NCBI GenBank assembly: GCA_963920765.1
Contig: OY987251.1
Location: 12,899,219-12,963,218, forward strand
Reading direction: 5' to 3'
Length of the DNA stretch: 64,000 nt
DNA from: Ulota crispa
Lineage: Eukaryota > Streptophyta > Bryopsida > Orthotrichales > Orthotrichaceae
Each line of letters begins with the position of its first letter. Position 1 is the first letter of the stretch. The notes under the pieces were generated by a model. That model made no database searches. It saw only the letters and a list, made by a program, of their open reading frames with translations, and had not been told where the DNA came from. Of this stretch, positions 58,001 to 64,000 are shown piece after piece. Both the position numbers and the translations under genes were made by a program.

Positions 58001-60761
58001 CCGACATCGAAGATAGCTGCTCACAGGTGCGACAAATAGAATGGCGTGCAGGTTATTAGCTTTTAGTGCAGAGAAATGCAAACTGAGTGATGAGAAAACT
58101 ATGATTCAATAGTTGTTGCACTATGTCGTTCAAGGGACACTAGTAGACAAACATAACAATTGTGCAAAACTTTGGTGTCTGTAAATGGTAAAAAGGTCCA
58201 TGACTTGAAGGTCTTAGTGTGAAAGAAGAAAACATAGAATCAGGAGGTTCAAAGCTTGAGAAGAAGTCAAAAGAAATCGCAAACCAGAATTTCTTAGGAA
58301 AGAACTAGTTCAAGATGGAGTCTCACCTGGTGAGGACGCAGATGTGGATCAGCAGACACCCAGTAAAAAATTAGGCCATCCTTTGTGACTACTGTACTAT
58401 GAGTCATGCCTGCTGCAACAGCAATCACACGGAGACGATCCATTCGATGATACTTTAGTGGATGAGGCCCTTGCTTTCTGGTATCTCGGGCAACGACCAC
58501 ACGACGAGGAGTCACCATCTTGTAACCCCATGTCATTACCTGAGCAAGAACCAGTATCAGCAAATAAGCAGGCACTGTTTTAAGAATAAACTAGTACTAA
58601 TTTTCATGGCAGAAAGCAGTAAGAATATAACTTAAAATGAAGAAGATTCCAGACAACCACTTGAGAGGACTGAATGATGCCGATTTACAAACATAGGAGC
58701 ACCATTAACACATCTGGACCACGGTTCAAGATTTAACAGGTCAAACGGATTCTAAATAAGTATCCAATATTGAAGCATTTGCAAAAAGAGATTTGCTGCT
58801 TCAAATAACACACTGCAAATTGGCAGCAAATAAACGACTTCAGAAGTTGTTTAATTACCTCCCCTTCAGCACCAAGAACCACAGTATGATATTTTGCAGT
58901 AGAAATGGCCTCCATCGGCCTACCCTTGAGATAATCAATCAACCGTGGTGTGCAATTGGATGCAGAATTGGAGGTACCATAACCTAACTGCCCTTCACTG
59001 TTACAGCCCCAAGTGTAAACTTCACCACTATCTGTCAGAACAGCACTGTGCTTGTTTGCTGCTGCCACTGCTCCTATACGGGCCTTCAGTGTTCCCACTT
59101 TACGTGGTGTTGCTTGTGTATCCACCGATGGGTAACCTAAGCGACCATCTACAAGCCAGTACAAATACAATTCCCGACGTTACACACAAACGCAACTACA
59201 GAAGCTGACAAATAAAGCACCACGTTTCTTAGTGCTCAACTTATTGTCGGCAAGCAAGTAGCTTGGATACACCTACCTCGATTGGAACCCCAGGTGTAAA
59301 CTTCTCCTCCATCCGTTGAAATCACAGTATGGTGCTTAGCCACAGCGATTCCTTTGACCCTCTTCCCAACTATCCCGCAAATAACTTGTCTAGGGATAAT
59401 AACTGCAACCTGTCCACTGTATTTAAAGCGAGACTTGGTCAATACCAATAAAAGGAGATACAGTAGATCTAAGAGAACAGACCAAACATGCCAAAAGCTG
59501 GATGCAAGCAAAATATAACAAGAAGTAAGGGCGGACCTGTGTATGTCAAAATCAGGATGTCCTAATCGACCACCGCGCCCAAATCCCCACGTGTAGATAT
59601 CACCACTTGCAGTAACAGCTGCACTGTGAAACTTAGCTGCTGCAACATGTGTCACGTCAAGGTTCTGCAAAGCATCCAACCGACACGGTAGTCTTTGAAT
59701 ACCAGCAGTTCCTATTCCCAGCTGATAATTTGCTCCATTGCCCCAGCTATATACCTCAGTCAAACCTGCAAGAATACAATTAAGCATTTGTGAGAGTCAT
59801 TCCCTTTCTAATGTCAACACAACACTTTTGCTAGGATCACTTTTGTGACAGTATGGCATGGCGAAGCCAAATGAACAAGCACCATACGAGAAAAGATCTT
59901 TTCAGGTGACATGCGCTCCCACTTACAGTTCTGAAAGGAATGAAATACATGCTTGCATGTGCTCAGATGCTGTACCTGAGTTCAGAGGACGATCGATGGG
60001 ACGAGGAACAGGGCCAGATATGAGGTCAATTGGAATTCGACCTTTTGTATCCTCGAGCACTAATGAAGCACCAGCTTCAATGAGCACACCAGCAACCGCC
60101 AAATGCCCAAAATGCAAAGCCCTGTGCAAACTGCTCCATCCTGACTCACCATCCTATCCAAGCAAGGATACTTCAGGCCTCAACCAAAATAATCATTTAT
60201 TTATAAACTTCTAAAGTGACGTAATCGTGTAACAAATTCGAGTATAATAGTAGTGATACAAATGGAACCCATAACAACAGGGGCACAAAACTTGAGGACC
60301 AAAGTAGCACATTAATGAAATTGAGGCACTCGACAAGAAGCATACTGTTTATTCGAGAGTTGGACAATTATAATCACCACAATGATTCGAGTGAATGTGT
60401 CCAAACTTCACATATTAACATATTATAGGGCAAAGTTGACGTCTGATCCCGCACATCCGACAGTTATGCGTAGTGGTATGCAACTTACCCTAGCGTCTGG
60501 ATTAGCACCAGCTGCAAGCAGGCGTCGAACAATTGGTATGTGATTTCGCCAGACTGCGATGTGTAGAGCAGTAGACCCTAACACACTCCTAGCATCGATA
60601 TTTCCATTGCTTTTCTTCAACAGCGATAGGGCCATGTCCACGTCATGGATAGAGCCATTTCGTGCAGCAGCCCAGATATCATTGCAAGTAACACCTCCCA
60701 CTTTTCTTGCCGGCGATTGCTTGTGGCCTAAGACAGGCGATGGCGTGCTGGTGATATCCAT
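55090..60761 (-). CDS. Ankyrin/RCC1 (IBtk-like) protein, 10 coding exons
   Basis: Exons (minus): 60489-60761, 59976-60153, 59537-59765, 59277-59416, 58859-59148, 58327-58539, 57531-58019, 56494-57186, 55478-56371, 55090-55359. All introns are GT-AG and the frame is kept, giving 1222 residues. The start is ATG 60761 (MDITSTPSP); upstream in-frame codons include only a TTG and a splice acceptor. Residues about 20-137 form ankyrin repeats (STALHIAVWRNHIPIVRRLL; HRALHFGHLAVAGVL). About 150-500 are RCC1-type repeats (VYSWGNGANYQLG, IYTWGFGRGGRLG, VYTWGCNSEGQLG). A conserved helical region follows (about 570-620, ALQLLEFADSLGADHLKRYC), like the BTB/BACK part of IBtk relatives. Then come acidic and basic linkers (KKKAKKGGLSMFLSG). 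Three W-x-RDIQ-like motifs close the protein. Animal IBtk is a kinase inhibitor and cullin-3 adaptor; the plant role is not established and I infer only a scaffold or adaptor. Confidence 0.93.
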
Positions 60762-60780
60762 TTTGCCCAACTTCACCACC

Positions 60781-62330
60781 ACTAAAACGAAAAGCACCAA
60801 TTAAGTCAAAACTGACGACGCAATCTACATGCCCCTGAAAGAGTAACTCTGATTCCCATCAATCTCCTTCACAAGCAAAAGGTATTACTTGGAGCTGTTC
60901 CAGCCCAATTAATAACTACCAATCATCATCATGCCCGTCGTCGTTAGCTTCTTCTCCTGTGGAATACGCTAGTACTAAAGGCCAATTGTATGTTCTCATA
61001 AACCTTCGAAGAAATGTCTCTTTGTCCAGCAGATGCTGCTGTTGTAGCCTCCAAGAGCGTGATAGCAGCATTTACTAGATGGTCATGCCAAAATCCTCCT
61101 TGCGCAAATCCCATATCCTACAGCTGGAACAACACTGCACATATTTTCCTGTAATCAGAAAACTTTAAAAACAAAAAAAAAAGTCTTTGTTGAAGTAAGC
61201 AAACTTGGCAATAATAGCTGCACCGCGATAAAACAAAACAAAACAAAATAAGATGACTACACCATTTCTGTTTAAAAAACCGATTGTAATGCCAGTGTAA
61301 CACATCAAACGGCGTCCTCGAATTCGAAAATTGTTTTTTCCAAGTAAAGAAACGAACTCCTGAAAACATCCCTAACAGAATTTCCGAAAGGAAATCTTAA
61401 GGACCGATACAGCTTGGGGAACATCACCATTAGCAGCAAAAGCTCCTGATCATTAAGCATCTCACTCTGCTTCCTTCATTTCATCTTTTCCAAATTGAAC
61501 GTCTACTCAAATTCACTCAAAATGGAAGAAGGATGCCTATGCCCGCAATTCTATTGAATATTTTGGCTATTGATTAGGGAATTCTACAGTAACGCCTCCG
61601 GTACAATAGAGACTCAAACATTCCTACAATCCAACAAGCATTCCAACAAGCATTCGATGGAGCTGCGAAGGCCAAGGAGAAGAGAACAGATTGCAATTCT
61701 AGACACTACAATTATCGAAGGCTACGACACTGGAGAAAATATTCACTACCGCATGCTCCATTAAAATTTGAGCTCGACAGTGACATTGACCTTAAAACCT
61801 CAACTAAATGCATTGTCTCAGGTCCAAAATCTTCTACTGCTTGGGAAATTAACAAAGTTGCGAAATGGCAGTTCTATATACCCAAGAAAAGTTTAGTGCA
61901 AACAAAAGGATTCAAATATATAGTAGAGATTAACTCACCTCTGCATCTGCAATGCAAAACAGAATAGTCCAAGCAGCTCCAAGATTCAATACGCATAGAC
62001 TGCTCCTTCCAATCCTCCAAACTGATGCGTGTTAAAAACAACAAAAAACCCTAGGTTCCACCACCTCTGTCTCTTCCACCGCTTCCAAATCAATTGGCGG
62101 TTCTAAGCTGCACCAAATCTCTCGCCACTAAAAGCCAGCCGAGGGAGGTACTGCCCCGAGCTATAATGAACTCCGCTCGAAGGATTATTCAACCACAGTA
62201 GCAGTTGCAACAACAAAGCTGTAAAAAAATAAAAAAGAAGGCGAACCAGTGGATATATTATTCCCTGCAAAGAAGGGACTACACAAGCATTGTTTGAGCA
62301 CTTACTCATCAAATTACCAATTAAACCCTA
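60781..62330 (-). promoter_or_regulatory. 5' leader, UTR intron and promoter of the ankyrin/RCC1 gene
   Basis: A minus-strand donor GAG|GTGAGT at 61939 and an acceptor TTTTAG|TGG at 60782/60781 predict a 1157-bp intron in the 5'UTR, leaving a short leader before the ATG at 60761. The upstream exon would run from 61939 to a start near 62050-62330. There CTAGGGTTTTT (62045) and TTAGGGTTTAAT (about 62325) on the minus strand resemble teloboxes common at plant promoters. The transcription start is not determined. Confidence 0.55.
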
Positions 62331-62727
62331 AGTAATGACACCGGGACGTTTAATCAAAGCTTAATAGTGACGTCCGTGAAGTCTACCAGAAAGCGTGAGC
62401 TCGACTCAAAGCTCTGGAAGTAAGCTTCAAACCGAGCAACAACAACACCGATGCAGAGCACTCTAACGACACGTTGCTAACGACGCACGTCAGCTGGACG
62501 GATGCAAATCAACTTCAGGCACTTCTGGCGGAAATCAGTTCGGAATTGAAATCGTCAACAGTTACCTCAGCGGAAGAAAATTGTAGCCAAAAAGAACGAC
62601 AAATCTGAATTGAAAGTTGACGTGAAGTCGCATCGCGAAAGGAACATTTGTGGTTAGGATTCAGTGAGGTCAGAGTCGAGAAAAAAACCGCATCCGGGAA
62701 TCGTAAAAAGCATGTGCGGCGATGACC

Positions 62728-62808
62728 ATGGAGCATCACAGGGAAGCACAAAATCTGGCCGAGCATCTTCAACGCAGAGAGACGAAGTATATTCTTCGAG
62801 CAGTGTGA
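62728..62808 (+). other. Repeated 26-codon small ORF, copy 1
   Basis: ATG to TGA, 26 residues starting MEHHREAQNL. Copies at 63129 and 63502 have the same length and frame. It may be a remnant of a duplicated first exon or an upstream ORF. No evidence of translation. Confidence 0.3.
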
Positions 62809-63128
62809 ACACAACTGCTGGATGACCGGTACATACCTGTCAATTGATACTCTCTAATGCTTATACCCTGACATCTACCAATTGACACCCTCTGATGATT
62901 ATATCCGGAAGCCTACCAATTGATACACTCTGATATTTATACCCTGTCTGTCAGGCAGGTATCAATTACCAGCCTGCTTCTTTGACGAACTGCGTTTCCG
63001 AAGCTTTCACAAGAAGCTCAAATTAGGGTTTGGGGGAGAGAGAGTTATAACAATTGCAAGTGTTTTTGTGCTTGTTTTGCTCTGTAAATCTCCTCCTTGT
63101 TGATGTTTGCTTGGAACAAGGCAATGCC

Positions 63129-63209
63129 ATGGAGCATCACACGAAAACACCAAATCTGGCCAAGCATCTTCAACGCAGAGAGACGAAGAATAATCTTCGA
63201 GCGGTGTGA
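63129..63209 (+). other. Repeated 26-codon small ORF, copy 2
   Basis: Starts MEHHTKTPNL and ends NNLRAV. Same frame and stop position as copies 1 and 3. Confidence 0.3.
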
Positions 63210-63501
63210 ACACACAAACTGGCTACACCGGTACATACATGCCCATTGATACCCTGTGATACTTATACCCTGATGCTTATCTATTGATGCCCTTGTATGT
63301 TTTTACCCTGGCTGTCAAGTCTGTCAGGCAGGTATCAGTTTCCAGCCTACATCTTCGACGAACCGCGTATTCGAAGCTGTCAAAGGAAGCTCAAATTAGG
63401 GTTTGGGAGAGACAGAATTGTGGCAATTGCAAGTGTTTTTGTTTTCGTTTTGCTCTGTAAATCTCCTCCTTGTTGATGTTTGCGTGGAACAAGGCAATAC
63501 C

Positions 63502-63582
63502 ATGGAGCATCACACGGAAGCACCAAATCTGGCCGAGCATCTTCAGTGCAGAGAGACGAAGAACATTTCTCGAGCAGTGTGA
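63502..63582 (+). other. Repeated 26-codon small ORF, copy 3
   Basis: Starts MEHHTEAPNL and ends NISRAV. Differs from copy 2 by substitutions only. Confidence 0.3.
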
Positions 63583-63951
63583 ACGCACAAATTGGATACA
63601 CCGATACATACCTGCCTATTGATATCCTGTGATGCTTATACCCTGCTGCTTATCTATTGATGCCCTCTGTTGATCATACCCTGACGGTCATGTCTATTAG
63701 GCAGGTATCAACTTCCAGCCTCCTTCTTCGACGAACCGCGCTTCCGAAGCTTTCTAAGGAAGCTCGAATTAGGGTTTGCGAGAGACAGAGTTGTAGCAAT
63801 TGCAAGTGTTTTTGTGTGCGTTTTGTCTGTAAATCTCCTCCTTGTTGATGTTTGCGTGGAACAAGGCAATGCGGGTGACGTTGTGACGAGCGTGGAGGAG
63901 AGAATTGAATTGAATTGAATCGAGGTTGCGCAGGGGCGACTGATTGGAACC

Positions 63952-64000
63952 ATGGCCCCGAAGGCGGATAGCGTTGAAGGTAAAGACTGTGATGAATCTC
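63952..64000 (+). CDS. Start of an unidentified gene, cut by the window edge
   Basis: The ATG in AACCATGG at 63952 opens MAPKADSVEG, with no stop to the end of the window. It follows the last copy of the 373-bp repeat, a purine-rich leader and a GAATT microsatellite (63901-63921). A GTAAAG after GAAG (63979) could be a splice donor, which would leave a very short first exon. Too little remains to name the product. Confidence 0.5.
   Translation, partial: MAPKADSVEGKDCDES

Larger units (their letters stand above)
62727..63870 (+). repeat. 373-bp tandem repeat between divergent genes
   Basis: AATTAGGGTTTG begins at 63021, 63394 and 63767, exactly 373 bp apart. CCATGGAGCATCAC occurs at 62726, 63127 and 63500. 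Each unit holds TTAGGGTTTG, GGGAGAG-type purine runs, CAATTGCAAGTGTTTTTGTG, CTCCTCCTTGTTGATGTTTG and a CCTG..TGTCAGGCAGGTATCA segment. The last copy stops after GGAACAAGGCAATG and runs into the leader of the plus-strand gene. The first copy is about 28 bp longer. Confidence 0.93.

Noticed and set aside
60762-60800. An N-terminal extension beginning MVLFVLVVVK
   Set aside because: The first codon would be TTG, not ATG, and the segment includes a pyrimidine-rich splice acceptor (TTTTCGTTTTAG). The ATG at 60761 is the better start.
62515-63953. Minus-strand frames of 63-99 codons that resemble each other
   Set aside because: The similarity comes from the 373-bp tandem repeat. They have no domain, and plus-strand signals (leader, ATG context) fit better.

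Overview
The window looks like a nuclear scaffold from a streptophyte plant. The one complete gene is a plant-type ankyrin/RCC1 (IBtk-like) gene with short GT-AG introns. The transposons (Ty1-copia, CACTA, PIF/Harbinger-like, hAT-like, MULE-like foldbacks) are types common in plants. Telobox-like TTAGGGTTT motifs recur near the gene starts. I cannot place it further. The sequence is mostly AT-rich and contains one 200-N assembly gap (1597-1796).

Layout. 1-805 is a degenerate tandem repeat, followed by a GC-rich block to about 1500. From about 1550 to 53,990 I find no intact gene. This stretch is layered small mobile elements, many datable by their target-site duplications (TSDs). It holds about 21 copies of a non-autonomous group that sits in TTAA and begins with CCC/TCC (families called A, B, C, D, E, F, G, H and L here). 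It also holds a MITE family with CTACACTAAAT ends (M), foldbacks with 9-bp TSDs (K), GGGAATTG-ended elements (J and X), Harbinger-like elements with TTA/TAA TSDs, a hAT-like element full of minisatellites, and a decayed copia element (10,952-17,653). The 3' LTR of the copia element is split by a 3.2-kb CACTA element, which in turn holds a foldback and a SINE-like sequence.

Genes. 55,090-60,761 (minus) is a ten-coding-exon gene for a predicted 1222-residue ankyrin/RCC1 protein. A probable 5'UTR intron and leader lie upstream, to about 62,300. A second gene starts on the plus strand at 63,952 and runs off the window. Between the two divergent starts lies a tandem repeat of exactly 373 bp whose last copy merges into the leader of the second gene.

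The most unusual feature is the TTAA group. It resembles piggyBac at its ends. Many copies have a stem-loop just inside one end. Its stem sequence changes between families, and between copies, while pairing is kept, and the loop AAATA recurs. The terminal inverted repeats (TIRs) of several single copies match each other better than they match related copies. TTAA element ends in turn serve as targets for further TTAA insertions. No transposase for this group is present in the window.
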